A stretch of 64,000 nucleotides of DNA from Erythrobacteraceae bacterium WH01K (GTDB lineage Bacteria > Pseudomonadota > Alphaproteobacteria > Sphingomonadales > Sphingomonadaceae): contig CP115966.1 of NCBI GenBank assembly GCA_027941995.1, forward strand, positions 1,922,001-1,986,000, read 5' to 3'. The notes under the pieces are model-generated. The model ran no database searches. It had not been told where the DNA came from and saw nothing but the letters and a program-made list of their open reading frames with translations. Below, in pieces: positions 17,810-27,782 of this stretch. Numbering within the stretch: the first letter of the stretch is position 1; the number at the start of each line of letters is the position of its first letter. The position numbers and the translations under genes are program-made.

Positions 17810-18115
17810 TTACCCCTTCATCCGGTTGACGTCGTCGACGGCAATGGTGCCGCGCGCACGGAAATAGATGACGAGGATGGCAAGGCCGATGGCGGCCTCT
17901 GCCGCGGCGACGGTCAGGACGAACATCGCGAAGATCTGTCCCGTCAGGTCGCCGAGGAAGGCGCTGAACGCGACGAGGTTCAAGTTCACTGCAAGCAGGA
18001 TCAGCTCGATCGCCATCAGGATGACGATGATGTTCTTGCGGTTGAGGAAAATGCCCAGCACGCCCAGCACGAACAGGATCGCGCTGACGATGACGTAATG
18101 TTCGATGCCGATCAT
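17810..18115 (-). CDS. nuoK: NADH-quinone oxidoreductase subunit K
   Basis: Small membrane subunit of complex I at the junction of the proton path. It has 101 residues and three helices. The two membrane Glu residues needed for proton transfer are visible, in [15 protein letters not shown] (Glu38 region) and [13 protein letters not shown]. It overlaps nuoJ by 4 bases and is followed 7 bases later by nuoL. Length and motif are typical, so the assignment is firm. Confidence 0.97.
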   Translation of the reverse strand: MIGIEHYVIVSAILFVLGVLGIFLNRKNIIVILMAIELILLAVNLNLVAFSAFLGDLTGQIFAMFVLTVAAAEAAIGLAILVIYFRARGTIAVDDVNRMKG

Positions 18116-18732
18116 AGCTCGACCCCTTTACCGATGGTCGGCTGTTTCATCACGACCGCCTCGTCCGGATTGCGGCGAACCTGCTTCTGGATGTTCTGGT
18201 GACCGCGCACCGACTTCTGCTCGCGGTGGGTCAGGACGATGGCCCCGACCATGGCGACCAGCAGGATCACCCCTGCCATTTCGAACAGGAAGATGTAAGG
18301 CCCGTAAAGCAGCGCGCCGAGGCTCTGGATATTGCTGGCGCCGACAATGGGAGCGGCGCTGCCGTCTGGCGTTCCCAACGCCAGTGCGCCTGCGCGGTAG
18401 GCCCCGATGCCCAGCACCAGTTCCGCCAGCAGGACCAACGCGATGGCAATGCCGAGCGGGAAATTCTTCATGAAGCCGGCCCGCATCGACGCGAAATCGA
18501 TGTCCAGCATCATCACGACGAACAGGAACAGCACCGCGACCGCGCCGACATACACGACGACAAGCAGCATCGCGAGGAACTCCGCCCCCACCAGCACCAT
18601 CAGTCCTGCCGCATTGAAGAAGGCGAGGATGAGCCACAGCACGGAATGCACGGGGTTGCGCGCCATGATCGTCAGCACGCCGCTGAGAATCATGAGCCCT
18701 GCAAACAGGTAGAAGGCGATAGTCTGTATCAT
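18112..18732 (-). CDS. nuoJ: NADH-quinone oxidoreductase subunit J
   Basis: Membrane subunit of complex I containing the pi-bulge helix important for coupling. It has 206 residues and five helices. The family pattern is [19 protein letters not shown] near the N-terminus and [20 protein letters not shown] in the third helix. The C-terminal tail is soluble and basic ([20 protein letters not shown]). It lies 26 bases behind nuoI and overlaps nuoK by 4 bases. Confidence 0.97.
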   Translation of the reverse strand: MIQTIAFYLFAGLMILSGVLTIMARNPVHSVLWLILAFFNAAGLMVLVGAEFLAMLLVVVYVGAVAVLFLFVVMMLDIDFASMRAGFMKNFPLGIAIALVLLAELVLGIGAYRAGALALGTPDGSAAPIVGASNIQSLGALLYGPYIFLFEMAGVILLVAMVGAIVLTHREQKSVRGHQNIQKQVRRNPDEAVVMKQPTIGKGVEL

Positions 18733-18758
18733 GGTGCCCCGGTTAGATGAGCGCGCGG

Positions 18759-19244
18759 TTAGCGGTAGGGCGCGTCGGCTTCAAGGTTTGCGGCAATCGC
18801 CCGCTCCCACTTGTCACCATTCGCGAGCAGCTTGGCCTTGTCGTAGAGCAGCTCTTCGCGCGTTTCCGTCGAATATTCGAAATTCGGCCCCTCGACCACG
18901 GCATCCACCGGGCAGGCTTCCTGGCAGAAGCCGCAATAGATGCACTTGGTCATGTCGATATCGTAGCGCGTGGTGCGGCGGCTGCCGTCTTCGCGCGGTT
19001 CCGATTCGATGGTTATCGCCTGCGCCGGGCAGACCGCTTCGCACAGCTTGCACGCGATGCAGCGTTCTTCCCCGTTGGGATAGCGGCGCAGGGCATGCTC
19101 GCCACGGAAACGCGGGCTCAGCGAGTTCTTCTCGTAAGGGTAGTTGATCGTAACCTTGGGCTTGAAGAAATACTTCAGCGTGAGGGCGTGCGCCTTCACG
19201 AACTCCCAAAGCGTGAACGCCTTGATGGTCTGCGCGATGCTCAT
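18759..19244 (-). CDS. nuoI: NADH-quinone oxidoreductase subunit I
   Basis: Ferredoxin-like subunit of complex I holding clusters N6a and N6b, which pass electrons toward quinone. I chose the ATG at 19244 ([15 protein letters not shown]), which overlaps the nuoH stop by ATGA and gives 161 residues, the normal alphaproteobacterial length. The frame stays open upstream, but that part is nuoH shadow. The two 4Fe-4S motifs are [15 protein letters not shown] and [15 protein letters not shown]. Confidence 0.97.
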   Translation of the reverse strand: MSIAQTIKAFTLWEFVKAHALTLKYFFKPKVTINYPYEKNSLSPRFRGEHALRRYPNGEERCIACKLCEAVCPAQAITIESEPREDGSRRTTRYDIDMTKCIYCGFCQEACPVDAVVEGPNFEYSTETREELLYDKAKLLANGDKWERAIAANLEADAPYR

Positions 19245-20290
19245 GACGAGAAATGTCCTGTGGCCATCAGGTAGCCGGAAATGACGACGATTGCGACGAG
19301 GCTCAGCGGCAGGAACACCTTCCACCCGAGCCGCATGAGCTGGTCGTAGCGATAGCGCGGCACGGTCGCCATGACCCAACTGAACATGAAGAAGAAGAAG
19401 AACGTCTTCAGCAGGAACCACACGATGCCCGGCACATAATACAGCGGTGCCCAGTCGATCGGCGGCAACCAGCCACCGAAGAACAGGATCGTGTTGAGGC
19501 TGCACATTAGCAGGATGTTGGCATACTCGCCCAGCCAGAAGAGTGCGAAGCTCATCGAACTGTATTCGGTCTGGTAGCCGGCAACCAGCTCGCTCTCCGC
19601 CTCGGTAAGGTCGAACGGGACGCGCTGCGTTTCCGCCAGGGCCGATATGAAGAACATGATCCACATCGGGAACAGCAGCAGGTTGAACCAGTAGCCATTG
19701 ACGATGCCGAGGCCATGACCGCGCTGCGATTCGACGATTTCCGTCAGGTTGAAACTGCCCGCCCACAGGACGACGCAGACCAGGATGAAGCCGATGGAGA
19801 CTTCGTAGGAAATCATCTGCGCCGCTGCGCGCATGGCGGAGAAGAACGGATATTTGGAGTTACTCGCCCAACCGCTCATCACCACTCCGTAGACCGACAG
19901 GCTGCTGATCGCGAGGATGTAGAGCAGACCGACATTGATGTCCGCCAGCACCACGCCCGCATCGAAGGGAATGACGGCCCATGCCGCCAAGGCGACCGTG
20001 AAGGTCACGATAGGCGCAAGCAGGAAAATGCCCTTGTTCGCCGCGCTGGGAATGATGGTTTCCTGCAGGAAGACCTTCAGCCCGTCTGCAAAACTTTGCA
20101 GCAGCCCGAATGGCCCGACCACATTGGGACCGCGCCGCAGGTTAATTGCCGCCCAGACCTTGCGGTCGACATAGATCACCATCGCCACGCTGAGCATCAG
20201 CGGCAGCGCGATCAGCAGGATGCCAGCGAATGTCGCGAGCGTCCAAGCTACTTCGTAGGACATGCCCCAGGACTGGAAGAAGTCGGTCAT
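19241..20290 (-). CDS. nuoH: NADH-quinone oxidoreductase subunit H
   Basis: Membrane subunit of complex I that forms most of the quinone chamber with NuoB and NuoD. It has 349 residues and eight helices. Visible signatures are the [19 protein letters not shown] loop after the first helix and the acidic loop [19 protein letters not shown] that couples quinone reduction to the proton path. It overlaps nuoG and nuoI by 4 bases on either side. Confidence 0.97.
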   Translation of the reverse strand: MTDFFQSWGMSYEVAWTLATFAGILLIALPLMLSVAMVIYVDRKVWAAINLRRGPNVVGPFGLLQSFADGLKVFLQETIIPSAANKGIFLLAPIVTFTVALAAWAVIPFDAGVVLADINVGLLYILAISSLSVYGVVMSGWASNSKYPFFSAMRAAAQMISYEVSIGFILVCVVLWAGSFNLTEIVESQRGHGLGIVNGYWFNLLLFPMWIMFFISALAETQRVPFDLTEAESELVAGYQTEYSSMSFALFWLGEYANILLMCSLNTILFFGGWLPPIDWAPLYYVPGIVWFLLKTFFFFFMFSWVMATVPRYRYDQLMRLGWKVFLPLSLVAIVVISGYLMATGHFSS

Positions 20291-22299
20291 TCCGCCGCCT
20301 CCGCAAGTTCATCGCCGTGGAGCAATTCGTCCGAACAGCGCTGCATCACGTCGCTGGCGCGGGCGATGGCGTTGGTGAGATAGAAGTCCTTGATTGGGTA
20401 AGCGGAAATTGCCTTACCCTTGCCAGCCTTTTTCGCCTTCGGCAACTTGCCGAAAGCGGCCAGTCCTTCTTCGCCCAGCGCAGGCACTTCGGCGATCATC
20501 GCGCTTTGCAATTCGGCGAAGCTGTCGAAGCCGACGTTTACTTTCAGGCTATCTGCCAGCGCGCGCAAGATGGTCCAGTCCTCGCGCGCATCGCCGGGGG
20601 CGAAGACGGCCTTCTCGGCGAACTGCACACGGCCCTCTGTGTTTACGTAGGTTCCGTCCTTCTCGGCGTAGCTCGCCGCCGGCAGGATGATGTCCGCCGC
20701 ATGCGCGCCCCGGTCGCCGTGATGGCCGATATAGACCTTCAGGCTGTCGGCGAAGGGTTCGAAATCCATCTCGTCCGCGCCCAGGGCCAGTAAAACTTTC
20801 GGTGCGGCCCTTGCGACATCCTTGATGCCGCCCTTCTGCGCGTAACCGAGCATCAGCCCGCCCATGCGCGCTGCCGAGAAATGCATGACGTTGAAGCCGT
20901 TCCAGCCATCTTTCACGAGGCCGAACTCTTCGGCGAAGGCGAGACCGGCGTTCAGCGCGCCAGCGGCCAGCGAAGCACCGCCCATGATGATGGCGGGCCG
21001 CTCGGCCGCCTTGAACGCATCGGACACGTGGCCCGGCAGGTCGCCCAGCACGCTCGTATCCTCGCCGAGATACTCGACCGGGAAGGTCGGGTCCCAGTGC
21101 GGGCCGACGATGAAGACCCTCGCGCCGCGCTTCGCTGCCTTGCGGAGGCGGACATTGATCAGAGGCGCCTCCTGACGGACCTGACTGCCGACGATCAGGA
21201 TCGCATCGGCCGTCTCGATCCCGGCAAAGGTGCTGTTGAAATTGACCGCAGCGAGGTTCGACACGTCGTAATCCATGCCGGTCTGGCGGCCTTCGAGCAG
21301 GCCCGAGCCGGATGCCTTCAGCAAGGCCTTGGCCGCGAACATCGTTTCGCAATCGACCATGTCGCCGGCAATCGCCGCGATGCTGGATGTATCGCCCTTA
21401 AGCTGCTTCGCAATAGCCTCGAAAGCCTCGTCCCAGCCAGCGGGCTGGAGCTTGCCTTTCTTGCGCATGAAGACCTTGTCGAGGCGGCGCTTGCCGAGGC
21501 CATCGACCTGGTAGCGCGCCTTGTCGGAGATCCACTCCTCGTTCACGTCGTCATTGATGCGCGGCGTAGCCCGCATGACCTCGCGCCCCCGCGAATACAG
21601 CGTGATGTTCGCGCCGACGGCGTCGGAGACATCGATGCTGAGCGTCTTCTTGAGCTCCCACGGACGCGCCTCGAACGCATAAGGGCGGCTGGTCAAAGCG
21701 CCGACCGGGCACAGGTCGATGACGTTGGCCGAAAGTTCGTGGCTCGCCGCCTGCTCCAGATAGGTCGTGATCTGCATGTCCTCGCCGCGATAGAGCGCGC
21801 CGATCTCGTCCACGCCGGCGATCTCCTCGGAGAAGCGCACGCAGCGTGTGCAGTGGATGCAGCGGGTCATGATCGTCTTGATCAGCGGACCCATGTATTT
21901 TTCGGTCACCGCCCGCTTGTTCATGTCGTAGCGGCTGCCGCCACGGCCATAGGCGACGGCCTGGTCCTGCAGGTCGCACTCGCCGCCCTGGTCGCAGATC
22001 GGGCAATCGAGGGGGTGGTTGATGAGCAGGAATTCCATCACGCCTTCGCGCGCGGTCTTGACCATCTGCGTGTCGGTGCGGATTTCCTGCCCCTCGGTCG
22101 CGGGCAGCGCGCAGGATGCCTGCGGCTTGGGCGGCCCGGGCTTCACTTCGACGAGACACATACGGCAATTGCCGGCGATGCTCAGCCGCTCGTGATAGCA
22201 GAAGCGCGGGATTTCCTTCCCGGCCAGCTCGCACGCCTGCAAGACGGTCGCGCCGTCGGGAACGTCCAGTTCCTGTCCGTCTACGGTGACTTTAGGCAT
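20287..22299 (-). CDS. nuoG: NADH-quinone oxidoreductase subunit G
   Basis: Peripheral-arm subunit of complex I carrying several iron-sulfur clusters. It has 670 residues. The N-terminal ferredoxin domain shows [15 protein letters not shown] (2Fe-2S). A His-containing cluster segment reads [18 protein letters not shown], and a 4Fe-4S site reads [10 protein letters not shown]. The C-terminal half is the molybdopterin-oxidoreductase-like domain, which in complex I has lost its cofactor. It touches the nuoF stop at one base and overlaps nuoH by 4 bases. Size is typical for alphaproteobacteria. Confidence 0.96.
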   Translation of the reverse strand: MPKVTVDGQELDVPDGATVLQACELAGKEIPRFCYHERLSIAGNCRMCLVEVKPGPPKPQASCALPATEGQEIRTDTQMVKTAREGVMEFLLINHPLDCPICDQGGECDLQDQAVAYGRGGSRYDMNKRAVTEKYMGPLIKTIMTRCIHCTRCVRFSEEIAGVDEIGALYRGEDMQITTYLEQAASHELSANVIDLCPVGALTSRPYAFEARPWELKKTLSIDVSDAVGANITLYSRGREVMRATPRINDDVNEEWISDKARYQVDGLGKRRLDKVFMRKKGKLQPAGWDEAFEAIAKQLKGDTSSIAAIAGDMVDCETMFAAKALLKASGSGLLEGRQTGMDYDVSNLAAVNFNSTFAGIETADAILIVGSQVRQEAPLINVRLRKAAKRGARVFIVGPHWDPTFPVEYLGEDTSVLGDLPGHVSDAFKAAERPAIIMGGASLAAGALNAGLAFAEEFGLVKDGWNGFNVMHFSAARMGGLMLGYAQKGGIKDVARAAPKVLLALGADEMDFEPFADSLKVYIGHHGDRGAHAADIILPAASYAEKDGTYVNTEGRVQFAEKAVFAPGDAREDWTILRALADSLKVNVGFDSFAELQSAMIAEVPALGEEGLAAFGKLPKAKKAGKGKAISAYPIKDFYLTNAIARASDVMQRCSDELLHGDELAEAAE

Positions 22300-23594
22300 T
22301 ACTCGGCTGCCTCTGCAAATTGTGCGTTATGTTCTTCGATCCGCCGTTCCAGCTCGGGGCGGAAATGGCGGATGAGGCCCTGGATCGGCCATGCGGCGGC
22401 GTCGCCCAGCGCGCAGATCGTGTGGCCCTCGACCTGTTTCGTCACCTGCTGCAGCATGTCGATTTCCTCGATCGCTGCATCGCCGGTGCGCAGGCGCTCC
22501 ATCATGCGCCACATCCAGCCCGTACCTTCGCGGCAGGGCGTGCACTGGCCGCAGCTCTCGTGCTTGTAGAAATAGCTGATGCGGGAAATCGCGCGGACGA
22601 TGTCGGTCGACTTGTCCATAACGATCACGCCGGCCGTGCCGAGGCCGGAGCCGAGTTCCTTCAGCCCGTCGAAATCCATCGGGGCATCCATGATCTGCTC
22701 GGCCGGCACCAGGGGAACGGACGAACCGCCCGGAATGACCGCGAGGAGGTTGTCCCACCCACCGCGAATACCGCCGCAATGTTTCTCGATCAGCTCGCGG
22801 AACGGAATGGAGAGCGCTTCTTCGACGACGCAGGGCTGCTCGACATGGCCCGAAATCTGGAAAAGCTTCGTCCCCTTGTTATTCTCGCGTCCGAAGCTGG
22901 CGAACCACGCGCCTCCGCGCCGCAGGATCGTGGGGACGACCGCGATGCTCTCGACATTGTTGACCGTGGTCGGGCAGCCATAGAGCCCCGCGCCCGCCGG
23001 GAACGGAGGCTTGAGGCGCGGCTGGCCCTTCTTGCCCTCCAGGCTTTCGATCATCGCGGTTTCTTCGCCGCAGATGTAGGCGCCCGCACCGCGGTGCAGG
23101 AAGACATCGAAATCGTAGCCGGACTTGGCCGCGTTCTTGCCGATCAGGCCTGCATCGTAGGCTTCCTGAATGGCAGCCTGCAGCGTCTCTGCCTCACGGA
23201 TGTATTCGCCGCGGATGTAGATATAGGCCGCCCGTGCGCGCATGGCGAAACCGGCGACCAGCGCGCCTTCGACCAGCTTGTGCGGATCGTGACGGATGAT
23301 CTCGCGGTCCTTGCACGAACCCGGTTCGGATTCGTCGGCGTTGATGACGAGGAAGCTTGGGCGACCGTCCTTGCTCTCCTTCGGCATGAAGGACCATTTG
23401 AGGCCGGTCGGGAAGCCCGCCCCGCCCCGCCCGCGCAGGCCCGACGCCTTGATCTCGTCGATAATCGCGTCCTGTCCGCGCGCGATCAGCGACTTGGTGT
23501 TGTCCCAGTCGCCGCGCTGCTGCGCCGCTTTCAGGCCCCAATCCTGGAAGCCGTAGAGATTGGTGAAAATGCGGTCCTTGTCCTGAAGCGACAT
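22299..23594 (-). CDS. nuoF: NADH-quinone oxidoreductase subunit F
   Basis: NADH- and FMN-binding subunit where electrons enter complex I. The start is the ATG at 23594 ([15 protein letters not shown]), preceded by AAGGAGGT, giving 431 residues, the usual length. NADH/FMN motifs are [18 protein letters not shown] and [13 protein letters not shown]. The 4Fe-4S cluster N3 site is [11 protein letters not shown], with the fourth Cys in [10 protein letters not shown]. Its start overlaps the stop of a 47-residue ORF by one base (TGATG). Confidence 0.97.
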   Translation of the reverse strand: MSLQDKDRIFTNLYGFQDWGLKAAQQRGDWDNTKSLIARGQDAIIDEIKASGLRGRGGAGFPTGLKWSFMPKESKDGRPSFLVINADESEPGSCKDREIIRHDPHKLVEGALVAGFAMRARAAYIYIRGEYIREAETLQAAIQEAYDAGLIGKNAAKSGYDFDVFLHRGAGAYICGEETAMIESLEGKKGQPRLKPPFPAGAGLYGCPTTVNNVESIAVVPTILRRGGAWFASFGRENNKGTKLFQISGHVEQPCVVEEALSIPFRELIEKHCGGIRGGWDNLLAVIPGGSSVPLVPAEQIMDAPMDFDGLKELGSGLGTAGVIVMDKSTDIVRAISRISYFYKHESCGQCTPCREGTGWMWRMMERLRTGDAAIEEIDMLQQVTKQVEGHTICALGDAAAWPIQGLIRHFRPELERRIEEHNAQFAEAAE

Positions 23595-23737
23595 CAGCCC
23601 ACACCTCCTTGCGTGAGGAAATAGAGAGCGCCCAGTCCGATGACGATCATGGCGCCGAATTTCACGAGGCCCATCAGCACCTTCCACGCGACGAAAGCGA
23701 GCGCGATGGCGACCACGATGGTGATGAGTTCTGCCAT
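23594..23737 (-). CDS. Small single-helix membrane protein inside the nuo operon
   Basis: A 47-residue ORF filling the gap between nuoE and nuo[21 protein letters not shown] followed by [20 protein letters not shown] and a short polar end. It is nearly all hydrophobic, with one or two membrane spans. Its ATG overlaps the nuoE stop by one base (TAATG), and its own stop overlaps the nuoF start (TGATG). The nuoF Shine-Dalgarno lies in its last codons. This exact fit argues for a translated gene. Extra small ORFs at such positions are known in other alphaproteobacterial nuo operons; its function is unknown. Confidence 0.7.
   Translation of the reverse strand: MAELITIVVAIALAFVAWKVLMGLVKFGAMIVIGLGALYFLTQGGVG
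23603..23610 (-). promoter_or_regulatory. Ribosome binding site of nuoF
   Basis: AAGGAGGT on the minus strand, 8 bases before the nuoF ATG. It is a near-perfect Shine-Dalgarno and lies within the end of the upstream 47-residue ORF. It fixes the nuoF start against longer in-frame alternatives. Confidence 0.8.
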
Positions 23738-24405
23738 TACCACGCGCCCCGGTAATCGTGGTTGGTGTCGACCATTTCCTTGAGCGTGGTCGGGCCGTCC
23801 TTAGGCTCGGAGGTGTGGCGACCTGGCTCCTGCGTGCCTGCCTTGGGCTGCTCGCCCTTCGCCAGCGCATCCAGCACAGCGTCGAGGCGTTCCGGCGTCA
23901 GGTCCTCGTAATTGTCGTCATTGATCTGGACCATCGGCGCGGTGGCGCAATTGCCCATGCACTCGACTTCAGTGAGGGTCCACAGGCCGTCTTCGGACAC
24001 CTTGCCCTTCTCCATCCCGCGCGCCTTGCAGGCGGCGATGATGTCGTCGGAGCCGCGCAGCATGCAGGGCGTCGTGCCGCATACCTGCACGTGGAATTTC
24101 CCGACCGGGCGCAAATTGTACATGAAGTAGAACGTCGCGACCTCGACCACGCGGATGATCGGCATGTCGAGATAGGCGGCGACATATTCCATGACCGGCA
24201 GAGGCAGCCAGCCCTGCGTGTCGGTTTCCTCGCCCACCTGTCGCTGGGCGAGGTCGAGCAGCGGCATCACCGCCGATTTCTGGCGGCCTTCCGGGTACTT
24301 CGCGATGTGCTTGTCAGCCTTCGCCTTGTAGGCTTCGGTGAAAGCGAAATTGCCCCACCGCTCGCGCAATTCGGGCGTGTCGGGGTCCAGGGAACGATCA
24401 GCCAT
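23737..24405 (-). CDS. nuoE: NADH-quinone oxidoreductase subunit E, with C-terminal extension
   Basis: Thioredoxin-like subunit of complex I holding 2Fe-2S cluster N1a. It has 222 residues. The four cluster ligands are in [11 protein letters not shown] and [11 protein letters not shown]. After the conserved domain ends near residue 165, a polar tail of about 50 residues rich in Pro, Lys, Thr and Glu follows and ends in NHDYRGAW. Its start overlaps the end of a 59-residue ORF, and its stop overlaps the start of the next small ORF. Confidence 0.95.
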   Translation of the reverse strand: MADRSLDPDTPELRERWGNFAFTEAYKAKADKHIAKYPEGRQKSAVMPLLDLAQRQVGEETDTQGWLPLPVMEYVAAYLDMPIIRVVEVATFYFMYNLRPVGKFHVQVCGTTPCMLRGSDDIIAACKARGMEKGKVSEDGLWTLTEVECMGNCATAPMVQINDDNYEDLTPERLDAVLDALAKGEQPKAGTQEPGRHTSEPKDGPTTLKEMVDTNHDYRGAW

Positions 24406-24577
24406 GGGTCAGCCTGTGTTGCAGATAGCGGCCCGCATAGAGGCCGATGACGGCGGCACAAGCCGTCGAGAGAATTTCCTTGAGCGTCGATTGCCCGTGA
24501 AACGCCAGCATGTACGCCGCCACCGCCGAAGCGAAGGCCGCGAAAGCTGCAACGAAGATGAAGAGTTCGCGGAGCAC
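24398..24577 (-). CDS. Small two-helix membrane protein between nuoD and nuoE
   Basis: A 59-residue ORF that starts with GTG at 24577, overlapping the nuoD stop by one base (TAGTG), and ends inside the first codons of nuoE. The sequence begins [20 protein letters not shown] and has a second hydrophobic stretch, STACAAVIGLYAG, then a basic end, LQHRLTHG. It would be a small two-span membrane protein. The tight overlaps on both sides support real translation. I recognise no family. Confidence 0.6.
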   Translation of the reverse strand: MLRELFIFVAAFAAFASAVAAYMLAFHGQSTLKEILSTACAAVIGLYAGRYLQHRLTHG

Positions 24578-25788
24578 TATCGATCACACTCCCCGAACAC
24601 CACGTCGATCGCGCCCAAGATGGCGGTTGCATCGGGCAACATGTGGCCCTTGCTCATCATGTCCATCGCCTGGAGATGACTGAAGGCGGTCGGACGGATC
24701 TTGCAGCGATAGGGTTTGTTCGACCCGTCGCTGACGAGGTAAACGCCGAATTCGCCCTTAGGGCTCTCGGTCGCGACGTACACTTCGCCCGCGGGCACGT
24801 GGAAGCCCTCGGTGTAGAGCTTGAAGTGGTGGATCAGCGCTTCCATCGACTGCTTCATCGCACCGCGCTTGGGCGGGGAGACCTTGCCGTCTGTGCTGGC
24901 GATCGGACCCTGAGGCATTTCGGCGAGGCACTGCTTGATGATGCGAGCCGACTGGTAGACCTCGTTCACGCGGACCATGAAGCGGTCGTAGCAGTCCGAA
25001 TTCGTGCCTACCGGCACGTCGAATTCCATCCGGTCGTAAACGTCGTAGGGCTGCGACTTGCGCAGGTCCCACGGGATGCCGGCGGCGCGGATCATCGGGC
25101 CGGAGAAGCCCCATACCAGCGCATCATCCTTGCTGACCACGGCAATATCGACATTGCGCTGCTTGAAGATGCGGTTGTCGGTCACGAGGCTCATCGCGTC
25201 GCCGAACAGTTCCGGCAGGCGCGTGTCGAGCCATTCGCCGATATCGACCAGCAGCTTCTCCGGCACGTCCTGATGGACGCCGCCGGGACGGAAATACGCA
25301 CTGTGCATGCGCGCGCCCGATGCCCGCTCGAAGAAATTCATGCAGTCTTCGCGCAGCTCGAACACCCACAGGTTCGGCGTCATCGCGCCAACATCCATGA
25401 CGTGCGCGCCGATATTGAGGAAGTGGTTCGAAATGCGCGTCAATTCCGCGAACAGCACGCGCAGGTACTGGGCGCGCTCCGGCACCTCGATGTTCAGCAG
25501 CTTTTCGATCGCCAGGACGTAGCTATGCTCCTGGCAGAGCGGCGAGCAATAATCGAGCCGGTCGAAATACGGCAGAGCCTGCAGGTAGGTCTTGTGCTCG
25601 ATCAGCTTTTCCGTGCCGCGGTGCAGCAGGCCGACATGCGGGTCGATCCGCTCGATGATCTCGCCGTCCAGTTCCATCACCATACGCAGCACGCCATGCG
25701 CTGCCGGATGCTGGGGACCGAAATTGATCGTGTAGTTCGAAATGACCTCGTCGCCGGTGGTGGGCGACTCTTCAAGCTGGATGCTCAT
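24577..25788 (-). CDS. nuoD: NADH-quinone oxidoreductase subunit D
   Basis: 49 kDa subunit of complex I, related to the large subunit of NiFe hydrogenases, lining the quinone site. It has 403 residues. Family motifs are [37 protein letters not shown] and PFDRLDY-like [18 protein letters not shown], then [18 protein letters not shown]. The hydrogenase nickel Cys pairs are absent, as expected. It overlaps nuoC by 4 bases; NuoC and NuoD are separate here, not fused. Confidence 0.97.
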   Translation of the reverse strand: MSIQLEESPTTGDEVISNYTINFGPQHPAAHGVLRMVMELDGEIIERIDPHVGLLHRGTEKLIEHKTYLQALPYFDRLDYCSPLCQEHSYVLAIEKLLNIEVPERAQYLRVLFAELTRISNHFLNIGAHVMDVGAMTPNLWVFELREDCMNFFERASGARMHSAYFRPGGVHQDVPEKLLVDIGEWLDTRLPELFGDAMSLVTDNRIFKQRNVDIAVVSKDDALVWGFSGPMIRAAGIPWDLRKSQPYDVYDRMEFDVPVGTNSDCYDRFMVRVNEVYQSARIIKQCLAEMPQGPIASTDGKVSPPKRGAMKQSMEALIHHFKLYTEGFHVPAGEVYVATESPKGEFGVYLVSDGSNKPYRCKIRPTAFSHLQAMDMMSKGHMLPDATAILGAIDVVFGECDR

Positions 25789-26639
25789 GCGTCGTCTCCC
25801 TTCGGCTCGGTGGCGGGACCGGTATCGGTCGTCTTGCCCTTGCGCGCGGCGCGGGCCGGCTGGTCCTCGGTCGGCTCCGGCGGCGGGGTGCGTTCTTCGT
25901 CCGTGGGCTCTTCGGCAGGAGCGCCTGCGCTGACCTTTTCGGCCGCGTGCTTGTCGGTTTTCTTGCCCGCACCGGTATCGGACGGCTTTTCCGTCACCTT
26001 CGGATCGTCGATCGGAGGCGTATCGGCCTTCTCGTCGCCCGGGAGCACGTAGTCAGCCCCTTCCCACGGGCTCATGAAGTCGAACTGCCGCAGGTCCTGC
26101 GCCAGCTTGACCGGTTCATACACCACGCGCTTCTCGTCTTCGGAATAGCGCAGCTCTGTATAGCCGGTGAGCGGGAAATCCTTGCGGAAGGGATGACCTT
26201 CGAAACCGTAATCGGTCAGGATGCGGCGCAGGTCCGTATTGCCGTCAAACAGCACGCCATAGAGGTCGAACACCTCCCGCTCCAGCCAGCCGGCATTGGG
26301 CCAGATATGCGTGACGGTCGGCACCGGCGTCGCCTCGTCGGTCGAGGTCTTGACCATGATGCGGTGGTTCTTCGTGACCGACAGCAGCATGTAGACGACT
26401 TCGAACCGCTCGGCCCGGCCGGGATAGTCGACCCCGGCGATTTCCATCAGCTGCTGGTATGCGTGGTCATCGCGCAGCGCCTGCAGGACGTTCGCCACCT
26501 CATCGCGCGCGACGGTCAGCAGGATCTCGCCATGCTCCTCGCGCGCGCCGGTGACTGCACTGCCGAGCGCCGAGACCAGCGTATCCTGCACGCCGTCATT
26601 GCTGGCGTATTTCGGTGCGGAATGAAGGACGGTTCCCAT
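25785..26639 (-). CDS. nuoC: NADH-quinone oxidoreductase subunit C, with long charged tail
   Basis: 30 kDa subunit of the complex I peripheral arm. It has 284 residues. The conserved domain (about 20-195) ends in [20 protein letters not shown] and [15 protein letters not shown], the family signature. About 85 further residues form a disordered-looking tail rich in Pro, Glu, Lys, Ala and Thr ([19 protein letters not shown]). Such a tail is absent from the minimal subunit. It starts 4 bases after nuoB and overlaps nuoD by 4 bases. Confidence 0.95.
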   Translation of the reverse strand: MGTVLHSAPKYASNDGVQDTLVSALGSAVTGAREEHGEILLTVARDEVANVLQALRDDHAYQQLMEIAGVDYPGRAERFEVVYMLLSVTKNHRIMVKTSTDEATPVPTVTHIWPNAGWLEREVFDLYGVLFDGNTDLRRILTDYGFEGHPFRKDFPLTGYTELRYSEDEKRVVYEPVKLAQDLRQFDFMSPWEGADYVLPGDEKADTPPIDDPKVTEKPSDTGAGKKTDKHAAEKVSAGAPAEEPTDEERTPPPEPTEDQPARAARKGKTTDTGPATEPKGDDA

Positions 26640-26643
26640 CGGA

Positions 26644-27222
26644 TTACCTCTCGATCGTCCCGCTGCGGCGGATTTTCCGCTGTAGCTGCATCACGCCGTA
26701 AAGCAGCGCCTCTGCCGTCGGGGGACAGCCGGGCACGTAGATGTCGACAGGCACGATGCGGTCGCAGCCGCGAACGACGCTGTAGCTGTAATGGTAATAA
26801 CCGCCGCCATTGGCGCAGCTACCCATGCTGATCACGTATTTCGGCTCCGACATCTGGTCGTAGACCTTGCGCAGGGCCGGGGCCATCTTGTTGCACAGCG
26901 TGCCGGCCACGATCATCACGTCCGACTGGCGGGGCGAGGCGCGCGGGGCGACGCCGAAACGCTCCATGTCGTAACGCGGCATGTTGACGTGGATCATCTC
27001 GACCGCGCAGCAGGCAAGGCCGAAGGTCATCCACCAAAGGCTGCCGGTACGCGCCCACTGAAACAGGTCTTCCGTCGAGGTGACGAGGAAGCCCTTGTCG
27101 TTCACTTCCGTCTGGAGCGCGTTGAAATACTCCGCGTCGGGCTGGCGCACATCCCCGCCCTTCGCCGTCGGCTGGATCAGCGCATCGCGGCCATGCGGGC
27201 TGGTGGTCATCTGCTGGCTCAT
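26644..27222 (-). CDS. nuoB: NADH-quinone oxidoreductase subunit B
   Basis: PSST subunit of complex I carrying the terminal 4Fe-4S cluster N2, which reduces quinone. It has 192 residues. The tandem Cys and other ligands are visible: [25 protein letters not shown] and [14 protein letters not shown]. It lies 4 bases behind nuoA and 4 bases ahead of nuoC. Confidence 0.97.
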   Translation of the reverse strand: MSQQMTTSPHGRDALIQPTAKGGDVRQPDAEYFNALQTEVNDKGFLVTSTEDLFQWARTGSLWWMTFGLACCAVEMIHVNMPRYDMERFGVAPRASPRQSDVMIVAGTLCNKMAPALRKVYDQMSEPKYVISMGSCANGGGYYHYSYSVVRGCDRIVPVDIYVPGCPPTAEALLYGVMQLQRKIRRSGTIER

Positions 27223-27226
27223 GAAA

Positions 27227-27601
27227 CTATTCCCAATCCAGCGCGCCCATCTTCCACTCGTAGGCGAAACCCACGGTGAGGATGGCGAGGAAGACGATCA
27301 TCGACGTCCAGCCGATCATGCCCGTAATGCCCAGGCTGACAGCCCAGGGAAACAGGAACGCAGCTTCCAGGTCGAAGATGATGAACAGGATCGCGACGAG
27401 GTAGAAGCGCACGTCGAACTGGCTGCGCGGTTCCTCGAACGCGGGAAAGCCGCATTCATATTCGCTCAGCTTCTCGGTCGTCGGATTGTGAGCGCCGGTC
27501 AGGCGGGACACGCCCATCGGCAGGAACACGAATGCTGACGACAGCACGACCGCAACGCCCAGGAAGAGCAGGATCGGCAGATATTGTGACAGGTCAACCA
27601 A
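27227..27601 (-). CDS. nuoA: NADH-quinone oxidoreductase subunit A
   Basis: Small membrane subunit of complex I, three helices, 124 residues, first gene of the nuo operon. Motifs are [20 protein letters not shown] and [16 protein letters not shown], which carry the conserved membrane acids. The start is TTG at 27601 (read as [11 protein letters not shown]); no ATG or GTG lies at the right place. The rare start may lower initiation at the head of the operon. A short hairpin (27630-27644, GCAGCG/CGCTGC with a TTT loop) lies in the leader about 30 bases before the start. Confidence 0.94.
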   Translation of the reverse strand: MVDLSQYLPILLFLGVAVVLSSAFVFLPMGVSRLTGAHNPTTEKLSEYECGFPAFEEPRSQFDVRFYLVAILFIIFDLEAAFLFPWAVSLGITGMIGWTSMIVFLAILTVGFAYEWKMGALDWE

Positions 27602-27736
27602 GTCGGGACTCGCTTACAGCCGGAATCACGCAGCGAAACGCTGCAGAAAGGTTCATGCGCGCCCTAGTCCCCTGCCCATCGCGGTGCAAGGGGGCCTTAA
27701 GCGGTATATCCCCGCGAAAAGGTGCAATTCACGCAA

Positions 27737-27766
27737 CCTCTTGTGCGGCGATGTGCGCACAAGAGG
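27737..27766 (-). terminator. Perfect 11-bp hairpin behind the aldehyde dehydrogenase gene
   Basis: CCTCTTGTGCG and its exact reverse complement are separated by 8 bases. The hairpin sits 16 bases past the stop of the aldehyde dehydrogenase gene and about 135 bases ahead of nuoA. There is no T-run on the minus strand side, so it may be a weak terminator, an mRNA 3' stabiliser or a regulator site in the nuo upstream region. Confidence 0.4.
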
Positions 27767-27782
27767 AGGGTTATAGAACGGC

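Noticed and set aside
20881-22569. 562-codon plus-strand frame over nuoG
   Set aside because: Antisense of nuoG with no recognisable domain.
22299-23870. Longer nuoF start at 23870
   Set aside because: The upstream part overlaps nuoE and the 47-residue ORF; ATG 23594 has an excellent Shine-Dalgarno.
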